The notes beneath the pieces were generated by a model that was given only the letters and a program-made list of their open reading frames with translations, was not told the DNA's origin and searched no databases. A program made the position numbers and the translations under genes. From Denitratimonas tolerans (lineage in GTDB: Bacteria > Pseudomonadota > Gammaproteobacteria > Xanthomonadales > Xanthomonadaceae), in assembly GCF_037203605.1 (NCBI RefSeq), contig NZ_JBBDHC010000011.1, positions 1-64,000 of the forward strand: a DNA stretch of 64,000 bases, written 5' to 3'. Positions 36,747-45,979 of this stretch are shown here, piece by piece. Each line of letters starts with the position of its first letter. The stretch's first letter is position 1.

Positions 36747-37700
36747 TCAGCGCGCCTCCAGCACCACGATCTCCACGCGGCGGTTGCGGGCGCGGCCTTC
36801 GGCGCTGGCGTTGTCGGCGACCGGGCGGTCCTTGCCCAGGCCCACGGCGGTCAGGCGGGTGGCGTCCACGCCGTCCTGGACGAGGGCGTCGCGCACCGCT
36901 TCGGCGCGCTTTTGCGACAGCACCTGGTTGAGGTTGGCACCGCCCTGGCTGTCGGTATGGCCTTCGATGAGCACGTCCTTGTCGGGAAAGCGGCCGACGA
37001 ACTCGACCACGCGCTGCAGGTTGGCGCGGGCTTCGGGCTTGAGGCGCGACTGGCCGCTGGCAAAGGCTTCGCCAGAGAGCGTCATGACCTGGCCGCGCGC
37101 CTCGCTGGTGGCGGTCATGGTCTGCAGCTGAAGCCGCAGGCTGTCGGCGGCGGCAAACGCGAGATCGGCCTCGCGGCGCGCCAGCGCGGCCTCCTGCGAC
37201 TGGGCTTCGGCCAGGCGCTTGGCCTGTTCGGCCTCGGCGCTGGACAGCTCGCTCAGCGCGATGGCGCTGGCGGCCGCTTCCTGCGCGCGCTCGGCCTCTT
37301 CGGCGCGCGCCAGGCTCTGCAGGCGCAGTTTTTCGGCTTCCAGGCGCGCGGCCTCGGCGTCGCGGCGGCTGGCTTCCAGCAGGATCTGGTCGCGCTCGCG
37401 CTCGAGCTGGGCGATCTGCTGCTGCCAGGCTTCCGCTTCGGCTGCGGCGCGGGCGATGTCCAGGCGCCGCTCGGCCACCAGCAGCGCGTCCGACCGTTCG
37501 CGCCGGGAGGCGGTGGACAGCGCCTCGATGGCCTGCTGCGCGCGCAGGCGCTCGGCCGGTGCCAGGGTGCCCAGGGCGGGCTCCTCATCGAGCGAGCGAA
37601 GCTGCGCGCGCAGCCGTTCCATTTCCGGATCGACCTTCTGCGCCAGCGCCGGCGCGCACAGGCACAGCGCCAGGACCGCGCTCATCAGCAGGCGATTCAT
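36747..37700 (-). CDS. OmpA-family protein with coiled-coil stalk
   Basis: This 317-residue envelope protein has a signal peptide (about 1-20, ending ALA), a long alanine/glutamate/arginine-rich helical region (about 22-195) expected to form a coiled coil, and a C-terminal OmpA peptidoglycan-binding domain (about 200-315) with IEGHTDSQGGANLNQVLSQKRAEAV and NRRVEIVV. It would tether an envelope structure to peptidoglycan. It overlaps the upstream DUF4398 lipoprotein gene as ATGA, and the two probably work together. Confidence 0.92.
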   Translation of the reverse strand: MNRLLMSAVLALCLCAPALAQKVDPEMERLRAQLRSLDEEPALGTLAPAERLRAQQAIEALSTASRRERSDALLVAERRLDIARAAAEAEAWQQQIAQLERERDQILLEASRRDAEAARLEAEKLRLQSLARAEEAERAQEAAASAIALSELSSAEAEQAKRLAEAQSQEAALARREADLAFAAADSLRLQLQTMTATSEARGQVMTLSGEAFASGQSRLKPEARANLQRVVEFVGRFPDKDVLIEGHTDSQGGANLNQVLSQKRAEAVRDALVQDGVDATRLTAVGLGKDRPVADNASAEGRARNRRVEIVVLEAR

Positions 37701-38074
37701 GGCGTGCCTCCCTGACCCAGCAGCTCGCGCCGCAGGCGCGCGTTCTCCTCGTTGCGTCGCCGCACTTCCTCGCGCCCGGTCGCGGCGCGCGAGCGGTACT
37801 GCGCGAGCTGGGCCTCCAGCAGGGCGTGTGAGGCCAGGCGGTCGGCATCGGCGTACTTGCGCCCGCCGAAGGCGGCCTCGGCGTCGCCCAGACGCTGCTG
37901 CGCGCGCGCCAGTTCCATCGGGGCGTAGTCCCGCGCGCCCAGCGCGCTGGCCTGTTCGATACCCGTCTGCGCGGCCTCCAGCGCCGTGCGCGGCGGCGGG
38001 GCGGCGGCGCAGCCTGCGAGAAGCAGTGCGCCAATCAGTGCGGCGAATCGAAGTCTGGCGGTGTGGGGTGTCAT
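37697..38074 (-). CDS. DUF4398-family lipoprotein
   Basis: This 125-residue lipoprotein has a signal peptide with lipobox LAGC (cysteine near residue 22) and a helical domain with the DUF4398 pattern (ALEAAQTGIEQASALGARDYAPMELARAQQRL, AD-RLASHALLEAQLAQ). DUF4398 genes commonly precede OmpA-domain genes. Its function is not established. The ATG at 38074 begins the signal peptide. It is divergent from pilU. Confidence 0.85.
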   Translation of the reverse strand: MTPHTARLRFAALIGALLLAGCAAAPPPRTALEAAQTGIEQASALGARDYAPMELARAQQRLGDAEAAFGGRKYADADRLASHALLEAQLAQYRSRAATGREEVRRRNEENARLRRELLGQGGTP

Positions 38075-38208
38075 ATCATGCAACCGTCAAGGGGGCATCG
38101 CACATCGGCCCGGATGCATGGCATTCTGGCGTCCCGTGGGCTCTGCCCGCAATCGCCAACCGTGCCGGCACCGCCCGACCTGCCGGAAAGACAGACCAAG
38201 GACCACGC

Positions 38209-39312
38209 ATGGACATCGGCTATTTCCTCAAGCTCATGACCGAGAAGAACGCCTCGGACATGTTCCTGACGACCGGCGCGCCGGTGAACATCAAGGTGGA
38301 AGGCAGGCTTTATCCGCTCGGCAACACGGGCCTTCCCGCCGGCATGGTGAAGAAGATCGCCTACTCGCTGATGGACGAGGGCCAGGTGCCGCAGTTCGAG
38401 CGCGATCTGGAGCTGAACATGGCGATCGCGGTCAAGGACGCCGGGCGCTTCCGCGTCAACGTGTTCAAGCAGCGCGGCGAGGTCGGCATGGTGATCCGCG
38501 CGATCAAGAGCGAGATCCCGACGATCGAGCAGCTCAAGCTGCCGCAGGTGCTGCAGGACATCATCATGGAGCCGCGCGGCCTGGTCCTGGTGGTCGGCTC
38601 CACCGGCTCGGGCAAGTCCACCTCGCTCGCGGCGATGATCGACCACCGCAACACCAACACCACCGGCCACATCCTGACGGTGGAGGATCCGATCGAGTTC
38701 CTGCACCGCCACAAGAAGTCGATCGTCAACCAGCGCGAGGTCGGGCTGGACACCCACGGCTTCCACAATGCGCTCAAGAACGCGATGCGCGAGGCGCCGG
38801 ACGTGATCCTGATCGGCGAAATCCTCGATCAGGTGACGATGGAGGCGGCCATCGCCTTCGCCGAGACCGGCCACCTGTGCCTGGCCACGCTGCACTCCAA
38901 CAACGCCGACCAGACCCTGGAGCGCATCCTCAACTTCTTCCCCGAGGCCGCGCACAAGAACATCCTGATGAACCTCTCGCTCAACCTGAAGGCGGTCGTC
39001 AGCCAGCGCCTGGTGGTGGGCATGGATGGAAAGCGCATGCCGGCGGCGGAGATCCTGATCAATACGCCGCTGATCCGCGACATCATCCGTCGCGGCCAGA
39101 TCCACGAGATCAAGGAAGCGATGGAGCGTTCGCTGCAGGAAGGCATGCAGACCTTCGACCAGGACCTCTTCGCCATGTACAAGGACGGACGGATCGAGCT
39201 GGAGGAGGCGCTGCGCAAGGCCGACTCGCGCGATGGGCTCGCCCTCAAGATCCGCCTGTCGGAAGGTGCCAGCGGCGAGCACGACCCCTACGCGGACGCG
39301 TTCAACGCCTGA
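38209..39312 (+). CDS. pilU: Type IV pilus retraction ATPase PilU
   Basis: This 367-residue hexameric ATPase assists PilT in pulling back type IV pili. It has the Walker A motif GSTGSGKST, the Asp box (TVEDPIEFLH), the PilU-like segment AETGHLCLATLHSNNADQ and the C-terminal region with FDQDLFAMYKDGRI. PilU is preferred to PilT because of the N-terminus (MDIGYFLKLM) and these PilU-like stretches. The Walker B region reads LIGEILDQVTM, with leucine where an arginine is usual. PilT itself is not in the window. Confidence 0.92.
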   Translation: MDIGYFLKLMTEKNASDMFLTTGAPVNIKVEGRLYPLGNTGLPAGMVKKIAYSLMDEGQVPQFERDLELNMAIAVKDAGRFRVNVFKQRGEVGMVIRAIKSEIPTIEQLKLPQVLQDIIMEPRGLVLVVGSTGSGKSTSLAAMIDHRNTNTTGHILTVEDPIEFLHRHKKSIVNQREVGLDTHGFHNALKNAMREAPDVILIGEILDQVTMEAAIAFAETGHLCLATLHSNNADQTLERILNFFPEAAHKNILMNLSLNLKAVVSQRLVVGMDGKRMPAAEILINTPLIRDIIRRGQIHEIKEAMERSLQEGMQTFDQDLFAMYKDGRIELEEALRKADSRDGLALKIRLSEGASGEHDPYADAFNA

Positions 39313-39332
39313 GCGGCGGCGCGGCGGATGCC

Positions 39333-39989
39333 TCAGGGCGCGTCCGGCTGCGCCTCGGGTGCGGCGTCCTGAAATGCCCCCAGCGCCATGCAGTTGGCCT
39401 CGATGCGCAACAGCGTCGGCCAGGCCGTCAGGTCCATGCCGTAGCGGCGCGCGTTGTAGAGCTGCGGAACGAGGCAGCAGTCGGCCATGGTCGGGGCTTC
39501 GCCCTCGCAGAAGTCGCCGGTGGAGGGGTGATCGGCCACCTGCGCCTCCAGGCCCTCCAGACCGAGCGCCATCCAGTGCTGCATCCAGGCCAGGCGTTGC
39601 GCCTCGTTCGCGCCCAGCTCGCGCTCCAGATACCGGGTCACGCGCAGGTTGTTGAGCGGATGGATGTCGCAGGCCACCACCATGGCCAGCGCACGCACCC
39701 GCGCCCGGTCGCGCGATACCGCCGGCAGCAGCGGCGGGGCGGGATGCACTTCGTCGAGGTATTCGATGATGGCCATCGACTGCCGGATCAGGCGCGCGCC
39801 GTGGCGCAGCACCGGCACCTGCGCCTGCGGGCTGATCTCGTGGAACTGCGGTCGATGCTGCTCGCCGCCGTCGCGCGCCAGGTGCACCGGCACCTGCTCG
39901 TACTCCAGGCCCTTGAGGTTCAGCGCGATGCGCACGCGGTAGGCCGCGCTCGATCGCCAGTAGCCGTACAGCTCGAAACGCTCGACCAT
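39333..39989 (-). CDS. maiA: Maleylacetoacetate isomerase (zeta-class GST)
   Basis: This 218-residue glutathione S-transferase-fold enzyme isomerises maleylacetoacetate to fumarylacetoacetate. The glutathione-binding motif near the N-terminus is SSAAYRVRIALNLKG, close to the zeta-class SSCSWRVR consensus but with alanine where the cysteine usually stands. SMAIIEYLDE and DIHPLNNLRV are typical of the family. The ATG at 39989 opens the thioredoxin-like domain. It is the last gene of the tyrosine-degradation set. Confidence 0.9.
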   Translation of the reverse strand: MVERFELYGYWRSSAAYRVRIALNLKGLEYEQVPVHLARDGGEQHRPQFHEISPQAQVPVLRHGARLIRQSMAIIEYLDEVHPAPPLLPAVSRDRARVRALAMVVACDIHPLNNLRVTRYLERELGANEAQRLAWMQHWMALGLEGLEAQVADHPSTGDFCEGEAPTMADCCLVPQLYNARRYGMDLTAWPTLLRIEANCMALGAFQDAAPEAQPDAP

Positions 39990-40050
39990 GATCCGGCCCT
40001 CCCGCGGTTTTCGCCCAGCGTACCGCGATCTCAGGCCGCGCGCGACGGGA

Positions 40051-41043
40051 TCAGACGGCAATGCGCTGCTCGATGGCGCCGAAGATGCTGTGGCCCTCGC
40101 GGTCGAACATCTCGATCCGCACGGTGTCGCCGTCCTTCATGAAGGGCGTGATCGGTGCGCCGTGTTCGAGCGTTTCCACGGTGCGCTTCTCGGCAAAGCA
40201 CGAGGCACCCAGCGAAGTGTCCTCGTTGGCGACCGTACCCGAGCCGACCAGGGTGCCGGCCGTCAGCGGGCGGGTGCGGGCGGCGTGGGCCACGAGCCGG
40301 GCAAAATTGAACTGCATGTCCACGCCGGCCTCGGGCGCGCCGAACCATGCGCCGTTGATGTGCGTGACCAGCGGCCGGTGCAGCGTGGAGTCGCGCCAGT
40401 CCGGGCCCAGCTCGTCGGGCGTGACGAACACCGGCGACAGCGCCGAGCGCGGCTTGGACTGCAGGAAGCCGAAGCCCTTGGCTAGCTCGGCCGGAATCAG
40501 GTTGCGCAGCGAAACGTCGTTGACCAGTCCGACCAGCACGATGTGGCCGGCCGCGGCTTCGGGCGTGACGCCCATCGGCACGTCGTCGGTGACGACAATG
40601 ACCTCGGCCTCCAGGTCGATGCCCATGTCCTCGCTCGGCACCTTCACCGGATCGCGCGGACCGAGAAACCCGGCGCTGGTGGCCTGATACATCAGCGGAT
40701 CGACGTAGAAGCTCTCCGGCACTTCCGCGCCGCGTGCGCGCCGCACGCGCGCCACGTGCGGCAGGTAGGCCGAACCATCGACGAATTCGTAGGCGCGCGG
40801 CAGCGGCGCGGCCAGCGCGGCAGGATCGAGTGCGAACACGTCCATGCCGTTGATCGTCGCCACGTTCGGCGCTTCGATCGCCTCGGCCACGGTCGCCAGC
40901 CGCGGTGCCGTGCGCGCCCAGTCGTCGAGTGCGGCCTGCAGCGTCGCCGCGATGTCGGGCACGGCCACGGCGCGCGACAGGTCGCGCGAGACCACGATCA
41001 GGGTGCCGTCGCGGCCGCCCTCACGAAGCGAAGCTAGTTTCAT
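40051..41043 (-). CDS. Fumarylacetoacetate hydrolase family protein (fumarylacetoacetase)
   Basis: This 330-residue FAH-family hydrolase would cleave fumarylacetoacetate to fumarate and acetoacetate, the last step of tyrosine catabolism. Metal and active-site motifs are DLEAEVIVV, LVNDVSLRNLIP and LVGSGTVANEDTS. It is the FAH-domain-only form with an N-terminal subdomain. It lies 33 bases after hmgA and 61 bases before maiA, so the role follows from the operon. Confidence 0.92.
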   Translation of the reverse strand: MKLASLREGGRDGTLIVVSRDLSRAVAVPDIAATLQAALDDWARTAPRLATVAEAIEAPNVATINGMDVFALDPAALAAPLPRAYEFVDGSAYLPHVARVRRARGAEVPESFYVDPLMYQATSAGFLGPRDPVKVPSEDMGIDLEAEVIVVTDDVPMGVTPEAAAGHIVLVGLVNDVSLRNLIPAELAKGFGFLQSKPRSALSPVFVTPDELGPDWRDSTLHRPLVTHINGAWFGAPEAGVDMQFNFARLVAHAARTRPLTAGTLVGSGTVANEDTSLGASCFAEKRTVETLEHGAPITPFMKDGDTVRIEMFDREGHSIFGAIEQRIAV

Positions 41044-41076
41044 CGGCAAGACTCGTTCTGAAGCGGAAAGGGCGGA

Positions 41077-42372
41077 TCAGCCGCCGCTGAAGTGCCGCGC
41101 CAGGCCCATCCACACGTCCGGATAGTCCGTCTGGCGGTGCGGTGCCTGCAGCGCCTGCGCCACCGGCCGGATCACCGCGCGGGTCTCGAACATGATGGCC
41201 ATGGTATCGGTGACGTAGTCGGGCCGGGAGGTATCGGCGCGGCTGGCCTTCTCGAAGGTGGCCGCGTCCGGCCCGTGCCCGGTCATGCAGTTGTGCAGCG
41301 AGCAGCCGCCGGGCGCGAAGCCTTCCGCCTTGGCATCGTACACACCGTGCACCAGGCCCATGAATTCGCTGGCGATGTTGCGGTGGAACCAGGCCGGGCG
41401 GAAGGTGTCCTGCATGGCGAGGATGCGCGGCGGGAAGATCGCGAAGTCGAGATTGCTGGTGCCGGGCGTATCGCTGGGCGAGTACAGCACCAGGAAAATC
41501 GACGGGTCCGGATGATCGAAGCTGATCGAGCCGATCACGTTGAAACGGCGCAGGTCGTACTTGCAGGGCGCGTAGTTGCCGTGCCAGCCGACGACGTCCA
41601 GCGGCGAGTGGCTGATCGGCGCGCGCCACAGGTGGCCCTGGAACTTGGTCAGCAGCTCGAATTCGCCTTCCACGTCCTCGTAGGCCGCCACCGGATAGAG
41701 GAAATCGCGCGGATTGGCCAGGCCGTTGCTGCCGATGGGACCCAGGTCCGGCAGGCGCAGCAGCGCGCCGAAGTTCTCGCAGACATAGCCGCGCGCCTGC
41801 CCGTCCGGCAGCGCCACGCGGAACCGCACCCCGCGCGGCACCAGGGCGATCTCCTGCGGCTCGATTTCGACGATGCCCAGCTCGGTTTCAAGCCGCAGCC
41901 GGCCCAGCTGCGGCACGAAAAGCATTTCCGCATCGGCGTTGCAGAACCAGCGGCCCTGCATGTCGCGGTTGGCCGCATAAAGATGGATGCCGACGCCGGT
42001 GCCGGCCACCGGCCCGCCGTTGCCGGCCATGGTGTAGAGGCCTTCGATGAAGTCGGTGGGTGCCTGTGGCAGCGGCAGCGGGCTCCAGCGCAGCTTTTCC
42101 GGCGTCACCGGCCCGGTGCCGAAGTCGCTGTGGAACGCAGGCTGGGAGAACGGCTCGAACCTTCCGTGCACTGCCGCCGGGCGGATTCGGTACAGCCAGC
42201 TGCGCCGGTTCGCCGCGCGCGGCGCGGTGAAGGCGGTGCCGGTGAGCTGCTCGGCGTAGAGCCCGTGCGCCACGCGCTGGGGCGAGTTGCGCCCGACCGG
42301 CAGCGTGCCGGCCAGCGCCTCGGTGGCGAATTCGTTGCCGAAGCCGGTCATGTAGGTATTGGCGTGTGACAT
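41077..42372 (-). CDS. hmgA: Homogentisate 1,2-dioxygenase
   Basis: This 431-residue iron enzyme opens the ring of homogentisate to maleylacetoacetate. The N-terminus YMTGFGNEFATEALAGTLP is highly characteristic, and the iron ligands lie in PAWFHRNIASEFMGLVHG and MTGHGPD. The sequence is full length. The ATG at 42372 follows GAGAGG. It lies 127 bases downstream of hppD. Confidence 0.97.
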   Translation of the reverse strand: MSHANTYMTGFGNEFATEALAGTLPVGRNSPQRVAHGLYAEQLTGTAFTAPRAANRRSWLYRIRPAAVHGRFEPFSQPAFHSDFGTGPVTPEKLRWSPLPLPQAPTDFIEGLYTMAGNGGPVAGTGVGIHLYAANRDMQGRWFCNADAEMLFVPQLGRLRLETELGIVEIEPQEIALVPRGVRFRVALPDGQARGYVCENFGALLRLPDLGPIGSNGLANPRDFLYPVAAYEDVEGEFELLTKFQGHLWRAPISHSPLDVVGWHGNYAPCKYDLRRFNVIGSISFDHPDPSIFLVLYSPSDTPGTSNLDFAIFPPRILAMQDTFRPAWFHRNIASEFMGLVHGVYDAKAEGFAPGGCSLHNCMTGHGPDAATFEKASRADTSRPDYVTDTMAIMFETRAVIRPVAQALQAPHRQTDYPDVWMGLARHFSGG

Positions 42373-42499
42373 CTTCAACCTCTCCACGATCTTCAAACCC
42401 GCGCCCCGGCCCACCGGCTTGCATGCCGGCGGGCGCTCGCAGGCTCGCGGCTGCGCCGCTCGAAAGCCCTGTTTGCCCCAGCGGGAGAGGGGCTCATGT

Positions 42500-43597
42500 T
42501 TACAGCACGCCGCGCCGCATCTGGTCGCGCTCGATCGATTCGAACAGCGCCTGGAAGTTGCCCTCGCCGAAGCCCTCGTTGCCCTTGCGCTGGATGATCT
42601 CGAAGAAGATCGGACCGAGCGCGTTCTGGGTGAAGATCTGCAGCAGCAGGCGCTTTTTCGTCTCCGGATCGGCGTCGATGAGGATGCTGTTCCTGCGCAG
42701 CCGCGGCAGGTCTTCGCCGTGGCCGGGAATGCGCTCGTCGACGTAGTCGAAATAGGCGTCGGGCGTGTCGAGGAAGGCGATGCCGGCCGCCTTCATCTTC
42801 TCCACGGTTTCATAGATGTCGTCGGTGAAGCAGGCGATGTGCTGGATGCCTTCGCCCTTGTACTCGTTGAGGTACTCGTTGATCTGGCTCTTGGGATCGG
42901 AGGACTCGTTGAGCGGGATGCGCACCAGGCCGTCGGGCGCGGTCATGGCCTTGGACAGGAGGCCGGTCTTGGCGCCCTTGATGTCGAAATAGCGGATCTC
43001 GCGGAAGTTGAACAGGCGCTCGTAGTAGTCCGACCACTTCGCCATGTTCCCCTCGAAGAGGTTGTGGGTGAGGTGGTCGATGAAGGTCAGGCCGAAGCCC
43101 TTGGGCATGAGCTCCACGCCCGGCAGGTACTCGTAGTCCGGATCATGGATGGTGCCCTTGGCGTCGTAGCGGTCCACCAGGTAGAGCATGCAGCCGCCGA
43201 TGCCCTTGATCACCGGCGCAGCCACGGCCTTGGACAACTCGTCCTTCGCGTCGAAGGCTTCGGCACCGTTCTTGAGCGCCTGCACCCGCACCCACTCGGC
43301 CAGCTTGCTGAAGCGGATCGCAAAACCGCAGGCCGAGGGGCCGTGCTGGGCGGCGAAACGCGCCGCGAAGGAGTCGGGATCCTCGTTGATCAGGAAGGTG
43401 CAGTCGCCCTGCCGATAGGTGTGGATCGGGCGGGACTTGTGCCGCGCAACCTGCACGAAGCCGAGCTTCCTGAAGTAGTCGTGCAAAAGCCCAGCCTGGC
43501 CGGCGGGCGCGGCATACTCGACGAACTCGAAGCCGTCGATGCCCATGGGGTTCTCGAAGGTGACCGGCTTCATGCCGGCGTCGGGTTGGGCGCTCAT
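42500..43597 (-). CDS. hppD: 4-hydroxyphenylpyruvate dioxygenase
   Basis: This 365-residue iron dioxygenase turns 4-hydroxyphenylpyruvate, from tyrosine, into homogentisate. It has the two-domain vicinal-oxygen-chelate fold. Iron ligands are expected in IDHLTHNL, IQHIACFTDDI and LGPIFFEII. AGGAGA stands just before the ATG at 43597. It is the first gene of the catabolic set and divergent from a MarR gene, with which it shares a compact promoter region. Confidence 0.97.
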   Translation of the reverse strand: MSAQPDAGMKPVTFENPMGIDGFEFVEYAAPAGQAGLLHDYFRKLGFVQVARHKSRPIHTYRQGDCTFLINEDPDSFAARFAAQHGPSACGFAIRFSKLAEWVRVQALKNGAEAFDAKDELSKAVAAPVIKGIGGCMLYLVDRYDAKGTIHDPDYEYLPGVELMPKGFGLTFIDHLTHNLFEGNMAKWSDYYERLFNFREIRYFDIKGAKTGLLSKAMTAPDGLVRIPLNESSDPKSQINEYLNEYKGEGIQHIACFTDDIYETVEKMKAAGIAFLDTPDAYFDYVDERIPGHGEDLPRLRRNSILIDADPETKKRLLLQIFTQNALGPIFFEIIQRKGNEGFGEGNFQALFESIERDQMRRGVL

Positions 43598-43627
43598 GGG
43601 ATTCTCCTGGAGTGGACGAGGCCGCGA

Positions 43628-43677
43628 TTGTCCGGCCAAGTATTCGCCTTTATAGTTTCAACTGAAACCATTTGCAA
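43628..43677. promoter_or_regulatory. Overlapping divergent promoters with a MarR-type operator
   Basis: For hppD (minus): TTGCAA (43677-43672), a 17-base spacer, and TATAAA (43654-43649). For the MarR gene (plus): TTGTCC (43628-43633), a 17-base spacer, and TATAGT (43651-43656). The palindrome GTTTCA-AC-TGAAAC (43655-43668) fills most of the hppD spacer and touches the MarR -10 box. A protein bound there would block both promoters. Confidence 0.75.
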
Positions 43678-43690
43678 TCGGCAACGCACC

Positions 43691-44143
43691 ATGCCCCATC
43701 GCCCCGCACTCGACTTCGCCAACTTTCTTCCCTATCGCATGTCGGTGGCATCCAACACCATCAGCCAGGCGATCGCCGCCGACTACGAAGAACGCTTCGG
43801 GCTTTCGGTGACGCAGTGGCGGGTCATGGCGATCCTGGGCCGGCACGACGGTCTGGCCGCGCGTGACGTCGCCGAGCGCACCGCGATGGACAAGGTCGCG
43901 GTCAGCCGCGCGCTCTCCGCGCTGGTCGAGCGCGGCTTCGTCCTGCGCGCCACGGCGCGCGAAGACCGGCGCGCCTCGCGCCTGCGACTGAGCGCGGCCG
44001 GGCGCCGCGTGCACGACGAGATCGTGCCGCTGGCGATCGAGCACGAACGCCGCCTGCTGGCGCGCCTGAGCCGGGAGGAACAGCGCTGGCTGGTGCGCCT
44101 GCTCGATGTGCTCGCGCCCTCGCCCGAGCCGGCGGACGACTGA
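43691..44143 (+). CDS. MarR-family regulator of tyrosine catabolism
   Basis: This 150-residue winged-helix regulator has the MarR pattern: SVTQWRVMAILGRHDGLAARDVAERTAMDKVAVSRALSALVERG for the helix-turn-helix and AREDRRASRLRLSAAGRR for the wing. It is transcribed away from hppD, so it is expected to repress hppD-hmgA-fumarylacetoacetase-maiA and itself through the palindrome between the genes. The effector may be homogentisate or 4-hydroxyphenylpyruvate; this is inference from position. Confidence 0.92.
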   Translation: MPHRPALDFANFLPYRMSVASNTISQAIAADYEERFGLSVTQWRVMAILGRHDGLAARDVAERTAMDKVAVSRALSALVERGFVLRATAREDRRASRLRLSAAGRRVHDEIVPLAIEHERRLLARLSREEQRWLVRLLDVLAPSPEPADD

Positions 44144-44207
44144 CGCCAAGGCCGGTCCGCGGCCCGCGCGCCGATCGCGGCGCTCATCGTCGCGGGAATG
44201 CGCAGAC

Positions 44208-44235
44208 GGAAACGGCGGCCAGAGCCGCCGTTTCC
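44208..44235. terminator. Bidirectional hairpin between the MarR gene and the POT transporter
   Basis: GGAAACGGCGGC and GCCGCCGTTTCC (44208-44219 with 44224-44235) form a perfect 12-bp stem with a CAGA loop between two convergent genes. There is no long T-run, but position and symmetry fit a shared terminator. Confidence 0.6.
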
Positions 44236-44297
44236 GAAGTCATCGATGGTCTGCCAGTGGCCATCCGTGGCCTGCACGGGATGAAGACATCCTGTCT

Positions 44298-45815
44298 TCA
44301 CTTCACGCCGTGCATGAGCTTCTGGATCAGCGGCGCGATCAGGAAGAGGAACACGCCGGAGCCGAGCAGCACCCAGAAGCCGAAGGTGTAGCCGGACAGG
44401 GCCGATTCCACGCTCATGCCGCCTTCGCCGCTGACGTGGCTGGCGAAGATGCCCGAGAGGTTGTTGCCGATCGCGGTGGAAAGGAACCAGCCGCCCATGC
44501 CGAAGCCGACCAGGCGCACCGGCGCCAGCTTGGTCACCATCGACAGGCCGATCGGCGACAGGCACAGCTCGCCGATGGACTGGATCACGTAGACCATGAA
44601 CAGCGTCCAGAACGGGATCTTCAGGGTCTGCGGATCGACCATGCTCGACAGCGCGATCATCAGCAGCAGGAAGGCCAGGCCGTTGAAGATGATCCCGAGG
44701 CCGAACTTGCGCGGAATCGACGGGTTGTGCCGCCCCAGCTTCACCCAGATCCACGCGACGACCGGGGCCAGGGTGATGATCGCCAGCGAGTTGACCGACT
44801 GGAACCAGCCGACCGGGAAGATCCAGCCGCCGAAGTCGCGGTTGACGATGTTCTGCGCGAGGAAGTTGAACGAGCTGCCGGCCTGTTCGAAGAAGATCCA
44901 GAACAGCACGTTGAAGGCGAAGATGATCAGCATCGCGATGGCCATGTCGCGCCGCACCGCGCCGTCGCGGAATCCTTCGCGCAGGATCAGCACGCACAGC
45001 GCCACGAACAGCGCGGTCAGGAGCCACTGCAGCTGGCTGGCGTCGATGGCGAGCAGGAAATAGATCACCGGGATCGTCGCCAGCGTGCCCAGCAGGGTGA
45101 ACACCACCCGCTGGATGCCGCCGCTGCCTTCCGCCGGACGGCCGATGCCCGCCAGCTGCCTGCGGCCGAACCAGAACCACACCAGGCTGATCAGCATGCC
45201 GATGCCCGAGGCGATGAACACCACCTTGTACGCCGGCATGTCGGGCGAGCCGCCGAACATGCGCTCGGCCAGCCAGCCGGTCAGGATCGGCGCGATCAGG
45301 GCACCGGCGTTGATGCCCATGTAGAAAAGGGTGAAACCGGAATCGCGGCGCTCGTCGCCGGTGGCGTACAGTTTGCCGACCATGGTCGAGATGTTCGGCT
45401 TGAACAGGCCGTTGCCGGCGATGATCGTGGCCAGACCCAGCTTGAAGACCTGTTCGTTGGGCATGACGATCATGAACAGACCGGCGGCCATGATGATGGC
45501 ACCCAGCAGGATCGAGCGCTGGTAGCCGATCACGCGATCGGCGACGTAGCCGCCGAACAGCGCGGCCGCATAGACCAGGGCCAGATACGCGCCGTAGAGC
45601 CGGCTTGCCGGCGCTTCACCCGCGCTGTCGCCGGCGTAGAACTGCGCCACGATGTACAGCGCCAGCGCCCAGCGCATGCCGTAGAACGCAAAGCGTTCCC
45701 AGAATTCGGTCATGAACAGCATCCACAGCGGGCGCGGATGGCCGAGCATTTGCGGGAATGCGGGCAGCGACGCCTGGGCGGAGTCGCCGGTCGCCGGGGT
45801 TGGGGTCGAGCTCAT
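44298..45815 (-). CDS. Proton-dependent oligopeptide transporter (POT/PTR2)
   Basis: This 505-residue inner-membrane transporter has at least twelve predicted helices. The POT proton-coupling motif ExxERFxYY appears as EFWERFAFYG, and GNGLFKPNISTMVG and FTLFYMGINAGALIAPILTG are family signatures. It should import di- and tripeptides with protons. The ATG at 45815 is used; a longer frame upstream lacks family features. It may feed amino acids to the tyrosine pathway next door, but there is no direct evidence for joint control. Confidence 0.94.
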   Translation of the reverse strand: MSSTPTPATGDSAQASLPAFPQMLGHPRPLWMLFMTEFWERFAFYGMRWALALYIVAQFYAGDSAGEAPASRLYGAYLALVYAAALFGGYVADRVIGYQRSILLGAIIMAAGLFMIVMPNEQVFKLGLATIIAGNGLFKPNISTMVGKLYATGDERRDSGFTLFYMGINAGALIAPILTGWLAERMFGGSPDMPAYKVVFIASGIGMLISLVWFWFGRRQLAGIGRPAEGSGGIQRVVFTLLGTLATIPVIYFLLAIDASQLQWLLTALFVALCVLILREGFRDGAVRRDMAIAMLIIFAFNVLFWIFFEQAGSSFNFLAQNIVNRDFGGWIFPVGWFQSVNSLAIITLAPVVAWIWVKLGRHNPSIPRKFGLGIIFNGLAFLLLMIALSSMVDPQTLKIPFWTLFMVYVIQSIGELCLSPIGLSMVTKLAPVRLVGFGMGGWFLSTAIGNNLSGIFASHVSGEGGMSVESALSGYTFGFWVLLGSGVFLFLIAPLIQKLMHGVK

Positions 45816-45979
45816 GGGCCGGGCTCCGGATCGATACGTGAACGGGACGCAACCAGCCGACGGCTGGCGCAATGAAGGCGCGAGGATGGCGGGTGGCGAG
45901 CACTCGCGTCAAACCGGCCTGGGGCGTGGTTCGGCGCGCGGCGGCGCTTGTGCAATGCAGCACCGACGCCGGCCGCGGA

